A DNA stretch of 64,000 nt from JAMXLO01 sp963818775 (GCA_963818775.1 CAWFUF010000033.1:1-64000); one strand, 5' to 3'; numbered from the stretch's first letter, positions 9,794 through 19,047 are shown. Translations and numbers: made by a program. The notes: generated by a model not told the origin, from the sequence alone.

Positions 9794-9848
9794 GAGCAAG
9801 CGGCTGTTAACCGCTGGGTCGTAGGTTCGAGTCCTACTCCGGGAGCCA
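9794..9848 (+). other. Attachment site: 3' half of tRNA-Asn (anticodon GTT)
   Basis: The segment folds as the D-stem 3' strand GAGC, an anticodon arm AGCGG/CCGCT with loop CTGTTAA (anticodon GTT at 9806-9808), a T arm GTAGG-TTCGAGT-CCTAC, and the acceptor 3' strand ending in GCCA. The matching 5' acceptor strand and D-stem 5' strand are absent just upstream, where phage-side sequence begins. This is the displaced tRNA end left by an element that integrated into a tRNA-Asn gene. The intact copy should lie beyond the left edge of the window. Confidence 0.85.
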
Positions 9849-9857
9849 GCGAGCTAC

Positions 9858-9877
9858 TTATCCACATCTTATCCACA
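9858..9877 (+). promoter_or_regulatory. Two perfect DnaA boxes, 11 bp apart
   Basis: TTATCCACA occurs at 9858-9866 and again at 9869-9877, in the same orientation and one helical turn apart. This is the strict consensus of the DnaA-binding box. The pair starts ten bases after the tRNA fragment. It could bind DnaA as a titration or regulatory site; binding is inferred, the sequence match is direct. Confidence 0.6.
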
Positions 9878-10015
9878 GTCGTCGGTCATCGGAATCCTCT
9901 CACGGTCATGGTTGAAGTCTCGCAACTCCACCTTAACCGATAGGGCCGATGACCACCGCCACCCATACCGCCACGTCAACCCGTGACGGCCGAATCTCCA
10001 CCACATCCGCGGACG

Positions 10016-10210
10016 CTAACTGAAGCGCAGCAAGCCACGCGCAAACAACTCGCTCGCTCGCCTCATCAGCTCCTGCTTCCAGGTGCTGATCATCGTCGGA
10101 TGGATGCCGAACTCCGACGACAGTTCGGCCAGGGTCTTCTCGCCGGATAGCGCCGCCATCGCAATCCGCGCCTTGAACGCCGCGCTGTGCTGGTTCCTCT
10201 TTACACCCAC
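10016..10210 (-). pseudogene. IS3-family transposase OrfA remnant
   Basis: The 64-residue frame matches the N-terminal helix-turn-helix of IS3-type OrfA proteins (HSAAFKARIAMAALSGEKTL then EFGIHPTMISTWKQEL). After residue 58 the sequence no longer resembles the family, and no OrfB follows. It is therefore a truncated remnant. The flanking TGTCCAAAAAACCGGAG near 10254 may be an IS terminus. Confidence 0.75.
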
Positions 10211-10293
10211 GTCTCACGCCTCTTTGGACCGGTCAGCCCTTAGCTTATCCGACTGTCCAAAAAACCGGAGCCGCCGCAGGCTTTGGTGGCCTT

Positions 10294-13095
10294 TCAAATC
10301 AGGCCGGCGCCGAGCACCAGGCCTGGAGGCAGCGACTCGCCGTACAGGCTGGCACAGTCAACGCGCCCGACTGGCGTGAATGCCCTGATCGTTGCGGTGC
10401 GGATCGGTGCGATACCGGCTCTCTCCAGCTTGCGGGCGATCTCGTTACGCAACGACATCGCGACATCCAGATTGCGGTCGTCTACAACACGCGCCGCCCT
10501 GAGAAAGAGAGTGTGCAACTCCAGCAGCTCGGGCTCGGCCCAATCGAAATTCTGGAACGCCGCGTAGGCGCGCGCGACCAGCGCTGCCGGCACAACGGTC
10601 TCTGGCCCGGCGTAGAGTGGCGTCCGGTTCAGCAGGAGGCCGAGTGCGGCAAGGTAGGGCGCGCAATGCTGCTTGCGCTCCACCCGATGCAGTACCTGGA
10701 CGATGAAAGCCTGGATCAGGTCGGCCTTCGTCTCTTGGGGCAGGCGTTCGAGCGAGCCGGCAAGGCGGACAAGTTCCGGCGGCGCCTTGCCGGCGCGGAT
10801 ACTAGCCTGCTCGCCCGCCAACAGCCTCCCCTGGTGCTCCGCCATGAGCCCGCCGGCCACCCGACGCCAGAGGATGTATTCCTGAACTTTGGCGCGCTTA
10901 CCTGGAAAACAGAGCCCCGCATCGCGCAAAAGCCACAGCTCGTCCATGCGCAGCCCGTCATGGGAAAAGCCAAACCCCGGGCGCAGCAGATATCCGGCCA
11001 AAGTGAGCCAGGCCTCTTCGTGCTCCACCGAAAGCTTCCGGCCCATCGTCCGCTCGTTCAGCGCCGGCCAAAGGTTGCGCAGGAGTGCAGCGTTCCACTC
11101 ATGCCGGGGCAAACCGATTATGCGTTCCAGGTGCCTCAGGATGGCATTGGCGGTCAGCCGGTCGGACTTTGGCGGCGGACGGCTGAATATGGTCGCGATG
11201 TGATCCCGCGCGGCCCGCTGGGCCTCGGTCGTGGCGTTCGGCGCGACGGGGCGCGCGGGCGACGGTGTACCGCGCGTCGCTGCGCGGCCACCCTCGTCCG
11301 GGCGTAGATTGAACTCGAGCGGCCAGGACTGCGGCGTTCGCGGATCGGTCCCGACGCAGGAGATCTGCAGCAGTCCCAGCGCATTCAGCTTCGCTGCCAG
11401 ACGGATCGGCACCGTTCGGTCAGGCCCGGCCTCGGCCCCACACGCCGTCCGGATGATCGTCTCTAGGGGCGGCAGGATGTGGTAGCCGTCCGCGTCCCAC
11501 GGCAGAACATCTCCCGCCCGGCAGCTTCCGTGCCGGGTCGAGGAACAAGCCTGAAAGCTCACCAACTGGTCCGTGCGCAGCTCAAGAGCTGGCAGGTTGA
11601 TATCGAACACCTGTTCGGCTGCTGCATTGCGGGGCAGCACGCAGATCAGCGCCGGCGGGACCGCTTGGTTCGTCGCCGCTGGCGCCGTCTGCACCTGGAG
11701 GAACACCGCTCGGGCAGCACCTGCCGCAATGCGACCGGCGTGGCCGTGCAGCAGCTTGCCGAAACGCGCGGCTCCGCGCGCGACGGCAAGCTCGGGTTCG
11801 GCATTTTCCAGCTCGATCGGGCGGATGCCGCCTTGCCAGGCCGTGATCTGGTCGAGCAACCGGTGGCGCAAGACCGCGGCATGAAGCGAACCACCGTTGA
11901 ACAATACGGCGTCCACCCGCGGGCGATCGCGCAGGAAATCCGCGAGATGGTGGGTAACCGCGCTGTCGGCCGCATAGGGCAGCCCCCAGTCGCGCAAACC
12001 GGACTGGGTGCGATAGGGGCGGGCCCGCGCATCGCAGACCGGAAAAAAGCCATCCAGCACCAGCCGCTCGACCTCGTCGCGCGCCAGTGTTGCCGTCTGT
12101 GCCCCGGCCACCAGGCCAGACCCCCGGCCCGGCAATGCCACAACGTATTGCTCTTGACACGGGCTGACGCCCGAAAGCGCGCGCTCCTTCAGCTCACGAC
12201 ACGACGCGACCAGGTGATCCCATTGTGGGCCGGACATCCGGCCTCGTTCTGCCACAAGGCGAGGTTCCAGCAGGACCGCGAGGGCCAGATCGATATTGTC
12301 GCCGCCCAGCAGGATATGTTCGCTGACCGCAATCCGCCTGATGTCAGGGATCGCACCCGAGGTTCCGGGGCGCAGCTCGAACAAGCTGAAATCCGAGGTG
12401 CCGCCGCCGACATCGACGACCAGGACGCGCCGCGGCTCCGGCGTATATGGGTCCGACCCTTCCAACAATGGCTCGGCCGCGCCGTATTGTTCCAGCCAGC
12501 AATAGAAAGCTGCCTGCGGCTCCTCCAGCAGCCGCACGCTGCCCGGGAAACCCGCTTCCCCCGCGGCATTCAGCGTGAGGCGCTGCGCGGCGGCGTCGAA
12601 CGAGGCAGGCACCGTGATGGTGATTTCCTGCGCGTCGAACGCGTCACCGGATTGGGCAAAGCGGCTATCCCAGGCGCCGCGCAGATAATTCAAGATGGAC
12701 GCGGCGGCACAGACGGGCGAGATCTTCTGCTCCGGCGCAAGATCCTCCGATCCAAAGGGCAGGATTGGCGCCGACCGGTCAGCCGAGTGGTGACACAACC
12801 AGGACTTTGCCGACCGCACGACCCGCCCGGGCATTTCGCCTACCCTGCGGCGCGCGAGGCGGCCGGCAATCCATCCCGCGGTTCCTGGAACCCTGCCGCG
12901 CAATTCCGCGGCCAGCGCGTCCTCCGGCAGATAAAGGAAGGATGGCAGCGTTGGCGCCTCGACCAGCGTGGCGGGGCCTTCCCATTGCGGGACGGCGAGA
13001 ACCTCTGGCTTGGCATCGCCGGTCAGTGGGACGTAAGCGAGGGCCGAATTGGTGGTCCCGAGATCGACGCCAATGGAAAACCGGGCTGCCATCAT
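10294..13095 (-). CDS. Hsp70-family ATPase with long C-terminal extension (DUF3731-type)
   Basis: This 933-residue protein has an actin-fold ATPase N-terminus of the Hsp70 class. It shows the phosphate-1 motif GVDLGTTNSALAY at the start, TVPASFDAAAQRLT and LLEEPQAAFY in the middle, phosphate-2 VVDVGGGTSDFSL, and ILLGGDNIDLAL. The C-terminal 300 residues differ from a DnaK substrate domain and are helical, consistent with the DUF3731 extension found on some Hsp70-like proteins. It is the last gene of a three-gene minus-strand unit, 33 bases after a second Hsp70-like gene and downstream of a DUF2760 membrane protein. The client and partner are unknown. It is not the housekeeping DnaK, which is shorter and lies with dnaJ. 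Confidence 0.85.
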   Translation of the reverse strand: MMAARFSIGVDLGTTNSALAYVPLTGDAKPEVLAVPQWEGPATLVEAPTLPSFLYLPEDALAAELRGRVPGTAGWIAGRLARRRVGEMPGRVVRSAKSWLCHHSADRSAPILPFGSEDLAPEQKISPVCAAASILNYLRGAWDSRFAQSGDAFDAQEITITVPASFDAAAQRLTLNAAGEAGFPGSVRLLEEPQAAFYCWLEQYGAAEPLLEGSDPYTPEPRRVLVVDVGGGTSDFSLFELRPGTSGAIPDIRRIAVSEHILLGGDNIDLALAVLLEPRLVAERGRMSGPQWDHLVASCRELKERALSGVSPCQEQYVVALPGRGSGLVAGAQTATLARDEVERLVLDGFFPVCDARARPYRTQSGLRDWGLPYAADSAVTHHLADFLRDRPRVDAVLFNGGSLHAAVLRHRLLDQITAWQGGIRPIELENAEPELAVARGAARFGKLLHGHAGRIAAGAARAVFLQVQTAPAATNQAVPPALICVLPRNAAAEQVFDINLPALELRTDQLVSFQACSSTRHGSCRAGDVLPWDADGYHILPPLETIIRTACGAEAGPDRTVPIRLAAKLNALGLLQISCVGTDPRTPQSWPLEFNLRPDEGGRAATRGTPSPARPVAPNATTEAQRAARDHIATIFSRPPPKSDRLTANAILRHLERIIGLPRHEWNAALLRNLWPALNERTMGRKLSVEHEEAWLTLAGYLLRPGFGFSHDGLRMDELWLLRDAGLCFPGKRAKVQEYILWRRVAGGLMAEHQGRLLAGEQASIRAGKAPPELVRLAGSLERLPQETKADLIQAFIVQVLHRVERKQHCAPYLAALGLLLNRTPLYAGPETVVPAALVARAYAAFQNFDWAEPELLELHTLFLRAARVVDDRNLDVAMSLRNEIARKLERAGIAPIRTATIRAFTPVGRVDCASLYGESLPPGLVLGAGLI

Positions 13096-13128
13096 TACGA
13101 GGCGGGATCGCGCGAGCCGGGGCCGGCG

Positions 13129-14964
13129 CTATTGCGTGCGGACCTGAAACTCAATCTTCCATCTCCGGTCGGAGTTGGTGTGCCTCATCCAGAGTTCGAG
13201 TGTGCCGAGTTCCGTGACGACAGCCTCGATCCGCACGGGGACGACCTGTCCTGCGGGAACGTCGGGCAGCGCAGGAAGTTCGACTTCCAGCAGCCTGGTC
13301 TCCTCCAGTTCGCGTTCGGCATCGGGCAGAATCTGGCCGGGCGCGTCGCCGCTGCGCACGGCGGACGAGAAGAACCTGAATTCCGCGGCCTCGCCGGTCA
13401 CCAGGCCGAACGTCCGACCCTCGATCAATTGCTCGGTGCCCTCCTGCATGCCCTGCGGCACGACGCAGAGCGCCTTGACCGGCGGCCGGAAGCCGGGAAT
13501 CGCCGGCATCGACGTCTCCAGGCCGACATAGTAGGAGCGTGCCGCGCCGGCCTTGATGCGCATGCCCCCGCCGGTGGCACGGTGTTGCCCGTAGATGGCA
13601 GCGCCCTGAGCGACCGCAAGGTCTGGCTCGAAACCTTCGAGCTCCCGAACCTCCTGTTCGCCATTCCAGGATGCCAGTAGGTCCAGCATCCGAGCGCGGA
13701 TCGGGCCGGCCTTGAACACGCCGCCATTGAACAACACGGCGGTCGGCATCAGCGCGGGCCCGCTGGCGCGGGCCCCGACCAGCGCGCCGAGCTGTTCGCT
13801 CGCCTGCACATTCTGCAGGCTGCGGGTGAGGAAGCGGGCCAGATGCTTGCTGACCACCGGATCGGACGCGTAGGGCAGGCCGAATTCTCGCAGTCCGGTC
13901 CTCCGTGCCTCGCGCGGCAGATCGTCGAGCGCAGTCTGCGCGAAGAACCCGTCGAGGACGATCTGCGACAGCGAGGCGCGATCGAGCACCGTGGCAATCG
14001 TTTTGGCAAACAGGCTAGAACCGCGCGAGGGCACCGCGATCGGCGCTTCCGCCAGACTGGCGTCTTCGAACAAGGTGATCTTCGCCCGTGCCGCCGCATG
14101 CACCAGCGCCAGGAATTGCCAGGCATCCAGCGACTTGCCTTCGGCCTCCAACCTGGCCTGCAGCGTGTAGGCCAGCGCCAGATCCATGTTGTCGCCGCCG
14201 AGCAGGATGTGTTCGCCGACGCTGATGCGCTCCAGCTCCAGGTTGCCGGCGACATCGGTCACGGCGATCAGGCTGAAGTCGGCGGTGCCGCCACCGATGT
14301 CGCACACCAGGATGATGTCGCCCGGCGTCACCGCATCGCGCCATTGCCGGCCGGCTCGCGCGGCCCAGGCGTAGAAGGCGGCCTGCGGTTCCTCCAGCAA
14401 CGTGACGTGGCCCAGTCCGGCGGCCTCCGCCGCTTCGGCCGTCAGGCTTCGCGCCACCTCGTCGAACGAGGCGGGCACCGTCACCACGATCTGGCCGTCG
14501 CTGAGTTCCCACTCCCGTCCCTGGGCCTGCGCAGTCTGGAGGAAGGTGCCCTTGAGGTGCTGGAGATAGCGGCGGGAACACTCGAACGGTGAGAGCTTCT
14601 CTTCCGCGCTATCAAACCGCCAGGGCAGCGTGCGCTGCTTCGGATCGATGTGCGGGTTGGATAGCCAAGATTTGGCCGATGTCACCAGGCGATCGGGCAC
14701 CAGCGCGCCATGGTCGCGGGCGAACTGCCCGACGATACCCAGCTCCAAGCCGTTGTCCCAGGGTAGCGGGAACGACCCCGGCCGGAATTCCTCCGGATGT
14801 GGCAGGTACAGCGCGGAGGCCAGGGTCGGCTTCTCGCCCAGCTGGTTGGCCGCCAGGATCTGGGGGATCGGGACAATTTCGGTCCGATCGGTGTCGAGAT
14901 AGGTCAGTGCCATCGCGCAGTTGCTGGTGCCGAGGTCGATCCCGAGACTGAAGCGAGCCGTCAT
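13129..14964 (-). CDS. Hsp70-family ATPase, 611 aa
   Basis: This is a second, divergent Hsp70-like ATPase. I choose ATG 14964, because MTARFSLGIDLGTSNCAMAL puts phosphate-1 at residue 9 as in the family; the longer open frame adds only an untypical leader. Other motifs are VVTVPASFDEVARS, LLEEPQAAFYAWAARA, VCDIGGGTADFSL and GEHILLGGDNMDLALA. The C-terminus is a compact beta-rich region ending near KIEFQVRTQ, shorter than in DnaK. The two Hsp70 genes share motif spellings (LLEEPQAAFY, LGGDN) and look like ancient paralogues that now work together. The DUF2760 gene ends 66 bases upstream. Confidence 0.87.
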   Translation of the reverse strand: MTARFSLGIDLGTSNCAMALTYLDTDRTEIVPIPQILAANQLGEKPTLASALYLPHPEEFRPGSFPLPWDNGLELGIVGQFARDHGALVPDRLVTSAKSWLSNPHIDPKQRTLPWRFDSAEEKLSPFECSRRYLQHLKGTFLQTAQAQGREWELSDGQIVVTVPASFDEVARSLTAEAAEAAGLGHVTLLEEPQAAFYAWAARAGRQWRDAVTPGDIILVCDIGGGTADFSLIAVTDVAGNLELERISVGEHILLGGDNMDLALAYTLQARLEAEGKSLDAWQFLALVHAAARAKITLFEDASLAEAPIAVPSRGSSLFAKTIATVLDRASLSQIVLDGFFAQTALDDLPREARRTGLREFGLPYASDPVVSKHLARFLTRSLQNVQASEQLGALVGARASGPALMPTAVLFNGGVFKAGPIRARMLDLLASWNGEQEVRELEGFEPDLAVAQGAAIYGQHRATGGGMRIKAGAARSYYVGLETSMPAIPGFRPPVKALCVVPQGMQEGTEQLIEGRTFGLVTGEAAEFRFFSSAVRSGDAPGQILPDAERELEETRLLEVELPALPDVPAGQVVPVRIEAVVTELGTLELWMRHTNSDRRWKIEFQVRTQ

Positions 14965-15030
14965 GGAAGTTGGCGTCCTGATGATCTGGGTGCAGATGAT
15001 TGGGCCGGTTGGGCCGCCTCCCAAGGGGTC

Positions 15031-15642
15031 TCATTTTACCTCGACCTCTGCGGGAGCTATGGCGGGGAGCGGGTCGGCAGCGCCGCGCAGCAACTGCGGC
15101 AGCTTCACCATACCCGTCTTCCAGCCACGGTGGACCAGCACGCCGGAGAAAGGCGCAGATCCTGCGATCTTGCCGACCAGCCGATACTCCCCGGCTGAGT
15201 AGCCGGCGGGCACCTGCACCGTAGAGCCCTCTTGCTCTGGGCGTACTGGATCGATCATGAAATGCTCTTGCAGGACGCCCCTGCATCCGGCGTGAACGAC
15301 CCGGGCGGCTGCCCCGACCTGGGCATCGCTGTAGGCGTTAATGTCGTCCATCACGAAATCGACCAGCCGCCCCTTTTCTTGCAGCATCGCCAGGAAGTGG
15401 ACGATTTCGGCATCTGCATTTGCGGCTTGAGGCCGTTCCGGTGCCGGGCGGGCCGGTTCGGCCGCGGGCCTTCGCGGGGGGATCGTCGGGCGCTTCTGCG
15501 AAACCACCCCGATCAATACCAGAATTGCCAGCGCCAGCGTGGCTGTCGGCAGGTACTGCCGGATAGGCTCGGCAACAGATACCACGGCCGCCGCGCTCAC
15601 TGCCACAAGGAGCAGTACGGCAACAATCACGATCACTCTCAT
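15031..15642 (-). CDS. DUF2760 family membrane protein
   Basis: This 203-residue protein has two N-terminal hydrophobic helices (about residues 3-23 and 33-48), then a Pro/Arg-rich linker and a soluble C-terminal domain. That domain carries the pattern FLAMLQEKGRLVDFVMDDI and YSDAQVGAAARVVHAGC, typical of DUF2760. It heads a three-gene unit with two Hsp70-like ATPases. The family is known to co-occur with such Hsp70 genes (recalled, not searched). By inference it anchors the chaperones to the inner membrane with the soluble domain facing the cytoplasm. Function uncharacterised. Confidence 0.82.
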   Translation of the reverse strand: MRVIVIVAVLLLVAVSAAAVVSVAEPIRQYLPTATLALAILVLIGVVSQKRPTIPPRRPAAEPARPAPERPQAANADAEIVHFLAMLQEKGRLVDFVMDDINAYSDAQVGAAARVVHAGCRGVLQEHFMIDPVRPEQEGSTVQVPAGYSAGEYRLVGKIAGSAPFSGVLVHRGWKTGMVKLPQLLRGAADPLPAIAPAEVEVK

Positions 15643-15712
15643 TGCGGATGCTTCCTCCGGCAGCGAATGCGCTAAATGCCTGACCAGGTGACTATAGGGC
15701 TAGTGCTCTGAC

Positions 15713-16297
15713 TCATTCGGACGCTACAGGCAGTCTTGCAAGCTTGGCGAGGATGGAGGCGGCGGACGGGTCCAGATGAAGGGCTTTGGCTGTGCGTTGC
15801 GCTCGTCGAGATAGCAGTTGATTGCGGCTTGCAGGCTGAAGATGGAGTGGAAGCTGCCGCGCCGTATGCGCTGGCGCGTGAGGGCAGAGAAGAACGTCTA
15901 CCGCATTGGGCCAGGAGCCAGATGTCGGCGTGAAGTGGAACGTCCAGCGCGGATGCCGGGCGAACCAGGCCTTCACCTTCGGATGCTTGTGGGTGGCGTA
16001 GTTGTCGACGACAGCCTCGATGATCCTGCCGGCTGGCACCGTCCGCTCGACGGTATTGAGAAGGCGGACGAACTCCTCATGCCGGTGGCGCGGCATGCAG
16101 CGGCCGATCACGGTGCCTTCCAGCACATTCAGTGCCGCGAACAGCGTCGTCGTCGTGCCATGGCGCTTGTCGTCATGTGTCATGGTGCCGCGGCGACCGG
16201 GCTTGAGCGGCAGCCCCGGCTGCGTGCGGTCGAGCGCTTGGATCTGGCTCTTCTCGTCGAAAGCGAGCCGACGCTGTAGTGCAATTCCTGATTTCAC
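15713..16297 (-). pseudogene. IS630-family transposase remnant
   Basis: The frame matches the catalytic half of IS630 transposases: DEKSQIQALDRTQPGLPLKP, then EAVVDNYATHKHPKV and HFTPTSGSWPNAV. The N-terminal DNA-binding part is missing. After WPNAVD the expected sequence moves to another frame, with the family's C-terminal INCYLDERNAQ and IWTRPP readable there. Truncation and frameshift make it inactive. Confidence 0.82.
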
Positions 16298-16425
16298 AGG
16301 GTGTTAGACCCGAGCTGTTATCGGCCCATGGTTACGGCGATGCAGATTGCTCCGAACAACACCGTTGCGGGCAGGGCTCAGAACCGACGTGCGGAACTGA
16401 CCTTGCGAGCTCTGGAGCCTGATTT

Positions 16426-16677
16426 TTATCCACCATCATGAGAATTAGGGCCTGTCCTCAATTGAGCCAAATAAGCGCGGCGGTCAGGTGGATGGCGGCG
16501 AGGAAGTTGCGCGCGGTCTTGTCGTTGTTCTCCGGCGGCGCCCAGGAGCGTCAGCAATACGACCGCGAACGCATTGATCAGCCACAGGCACTCCGGCGTG
16601 CTAACATGCAACGATGCGAGCCCGATGCCGAAGCGGAGATCCTTTGCGTCGCGGAAACGGCCCTCGATCTCTTTCAT
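16426..16677 (-). pseudogene. Chimeric IS4/IS5-type transposase fragments
   Basis: The first 45 residues (RDAKDLRFGIGLASLHVSTP and LWLINAFAVVLLTLLG) match the C-terminal part of an IS4-type transposase. Near 16535 the identity changes. In a shifted frame, 16458-16535 reads NNDKTARNFLAAIHLTAAL-IWLN-stop, the usual end of IS5-type transposases, followed by a terminal-like GGGCCTGTCCTCAATTGAG. The locus is thus two nested IS relics joined end to end, lying ten bases after the stop of the MFS gene. Confidence 0.65.
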
Positions 16678-16686
16678 GCCTATGGT

Positions 16687-17934
16687 CTAAGCTGGTTCCC
16701 TCGGTGGTCCGAATTCGATGGTTTCCCTCCCATGCTCCACCGGATAAGCATACGTGCCAAGCAGATTGATGCCGACCGTCGCAATCACCAGCACTACACC
16801 GGCGCCGATCAGGGCGGGCTGGTAAGACCCGGCCATCTGGAACATCGCCCCAGCAGCGGCCGGCCCGACCGCGGTGCCCAGAGCGAAGATCATGAAGAAA
16901 TATCCGTAAATCTCCCCGAACATCCGCTGTCCAAAATACCGGCTGGTTAAAAACGCGATCAGATCGATCTCCGACCCAAGGCCCAACCCCATCAGTGCGA
17001 CGCCCACCGTCGGCAAGGGACCGGAGGCGGTGGCGAGCAGCGCGAACCCCAGCACCGGCGCCAGGAAAAACGCGGTCGCGACATACGGCGCGTAAAACCG
17101 GTCAATGAGATACCCAACAAGAAGACGGCCAGCCAGGGTCGCGAGGCCGAACATGCCAAGCGTTGCTGCGGCCAGAGCCGGCGACAGGCCGTGATCGGTC
17201 AACAGCGGCACGATATGGCCTTGCATGCCAACGATACCCAGCGCCACCAGGAAGAATGTTCCGCCCAGCAGCCAGAAGCGGCCTGTCCCCAGCGCGACGC
17301 GCACTGTCAGGCCGGGGGCGGTGCCCGCGACGGACCGCAGCTCGCCCTCGCCACGGAGCGGCTCGCGAACCCACAGCGCGACCGCCGGAAAGGCGATAAC
17401 GACCGTCAGCGTCCCCAGGACCGCGTAGGCTCCGCGCCAACCGAACCCGTCGATCGCCGCGCGGGTCACTTGCGGAACGACGAAGCCCCCGAGCCCAACC
17501 CCTGCCATCGCGATGCCCAGCGCGAGACCGCGGCGATGGTCGAACCAGGCGGCGATCGCCTTGGCATATGGCAGCGGGCTCTGAATCGTGCTGGCCACGC
17601 CTGCCAATCCAATGAGGATCACGAATACCCAAAGACTGTGCGGCGCGAGCCCAACTGCGGCCAGAAGAATCCCGTAGGCGACGATGGCCGGAAGGGCGAT
17701 GGCTCGTATGGTCCGGCGGTCCATCAGGCGGCCGAATACGGGAAACGCGAACGCGGAGAAGAACGTGCCGGCCGATAACGCGAGCGACGCCGTGCCGCGG
17801 TCCCACCCCATATCTGCCATGATCGGCTTGAGAAACACGCCATAGGTGCCGACGAAGACCGGCCCCTGGCCGACGAACAATCCGGCGACCGCTCCGACGA
17901 CAACCCACCAGGGGTTGGTGAATTTGAATTTCAT
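16687..17934 (-). CDS. MFS transporter (12 TM; oxalate/monocarboxylate-antiporter type)
   Basis: This 415-residue inner-membrane carrier has about twelve hydrophobic helices. The loop 2-3 signature is GRLMDRRTIRAI and the repeat-like loop 8-9 is GRLLVGYLIDRF. The N-terminal layout (GVFLKPIMADMGWDRGTASLA) is typical of the oxalate/formate- and monocarboxylate-transporter branch of MFS. The substrate is probably a small organic acid, by family. The gene is alone with a start at ATG 17934. IS relics begin ten bases after its stop, so its terminator may have been replaced. Confidence 0.85.
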   Translation of the reverse strand: MKFKFTNPWWVVVGAVAGLFVGQGPVFVGTYGVFLKPIMADMGWDRGTASLALSAGTFFSAFAFPVFGRLMDRRTIRAIALPAIVAYGILLAAVGLAPHSLWVFVILIGLAGVASTIQSPLPYAKAIAAWFDHRRGLALGIAMAGVGLGGFVVPQVTRAAIDGFGWRGAYAVLGTLTVVIAFPAVALWVREPLRGEGELRSVAGTAPGLTVRVALGTGRFWLLGGTFFLVALGIVGMQGHIVPLLTDHGLSPALAAATLGMFGLATLAGRLLVGYLIDRFYAPYVATAFFLAPVLGFALLATASGPLPTVGVALMGLGLGSEIDLIAFLTSRYFGQRMFGEIYGYFFMIFALGTAVGPAAAGAMFQMAGSYQPALIGAGVVLVIATVGINLLGTYAYPVEHGRETIEFGPPREPA

Positions 17935-18150
17935 TGTGCCGTCTCCCCCGGTACCGCACGCCGATTCTGTAACACCGGCTTAAATCCTACGTGACCTTGG
18001 CGACCGAGCGACGCGGCCCAGTTCTGAAGATTTCCGTGATGGTCGCTGCGGTCGGCGTCTGTCTGTCCAAAGTGCCGTATCAAGGCAAACCAAGCAGCCA
18101 CGGCGGCCGGCACGCAGACCAAGTCGACCTCAATCACGAGGGTGGGACAG

Positions 18151-19047
18151 CTATGCCGCCACTCGGATCACGGCGTCACCGTAACGTGCCGGCACGGATT
18201 GCTCGGTCGGGAAAATGCCGCGTTCGTTGATCCACGCCTGGGTGCGTTCGTACATCACCTGCGTGTAGGGCTCGAAGATGAAGCGTTCACCCGGGCCGAA
18301 GCGGCGCACATCGATCAGTGCTCGGTGCCGTTCGGGCAGCTCATTGGCGTAGTAGCGGGTGTAGGGTTGGTGCGACACGTCGATGTCTGCCTGAGCACGG
18401 CGCAGAGCAGCGAAGTAGCGGCTTACATCGGAGACTTCCACGCCCTCCGGCACCATGGCTGCGATCATGAACGTCGCATCAACGATCTTGCGGAATCCGA
18501 GCTGCTCTATCAGGTAGTACTGTGCGCCGAAAACGGTGGCCGCGGGGGCCGAGCGGTCCAGCAGCTGATCAACGCGATCCGCAGGCGAACCTCCGAAGAT
18601 CAACCTGATACGGTCGGGTGACAGGAATGGCTCAAGCGCCTGGATCGTCGTGTAGTGGCTGCCCGACTGGTATCCGACATGCACCCCGACATCGGCAAGA
18701 TCTTCGGGCGAATGAATAGGCGAAGCGGCGGGGACGAACACCGCGCAGGGCGTCACGATGTAACATTCGCCCCATACACGTCCAAGGTGCACCGAAGCAG
18801 CCTTGTTTACCGTCCAATGGCAGGCACAACTGACCGACGCGTCACGGCCGTGCTCGTAGGTCTGGAAGGCGCCGTGGCGGTTGTCGAGCATAGCCGGCGC
18901 GCGGACGTGCGCCGCCGTCAGGAGGCCGTGCGATGATAGCTGGTAGTCGGTCAGACCCTCGGCCGAGAAGTAGCCCTTTTCCTCAGCAACCCATTCCTGC
19001 AGGCGTCCGTGAGTGTGAATGATGAACGTCGCCACGCAAGTCTCCAT
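18151..19047 (-). CDS. Solute-binding-like protein (NMT1/periplasmic-binding fold), no signal peptide
   Basis: The frame can start at 19149, but I prefer ATG 19047 (METCVATFIIHTHGRLQEW), because the upstream 34 residues are untypical. The protein of about 298 residues resembles type-2 periplasmic-binding folds of the NMT1/THI5 class (EEKGYFSAEGL near the start, ASPIHSPEDLADVGVHVGYQSGSHY in the middle, written here as two adjoining motifs). There is no signal peptide at either start, so it may be cytoplasmic or a ligand-binding enzyme relative. It lies next to an MFS carrier gene, which suggests the two deal with the same small compound. Assignment is by pattern only. Confidence 0.55.
   Translation of the reverse strand: METCVATFIIHTHGRLQEWVAEEKGYFSAEGLTDYQLSSHGLLTAAHVRAPAMLDNRHGAFQTYEHGRDASVSCACHWTVNKAASVHLGRVWGECYIVTPCAVFVPAASPIHSPEDLADVGVHVGYQSGSHYTTIQALEPFLSPDRIRLIFGGSPADRVDQLLDRSAPAATVFGAQYYLIEQLGFRKIVDATFMIAAMVPEGVEVSDVSRYFAALRRAQADIDVSHQPYTRYYANELPERHRALIDVRRFGPGERFIFEPYTQVMYERTQAWINERGIFPTEQSVPARYGDAVIRVAA

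Noticed and set aside
11479..13680. 733-codon plus-strand open frame
   Set aside because: It is the mirror of the two Hsp70 genes, whose motifs are clear on the minus strand; the product is Arg/Gln-rich with no motif.
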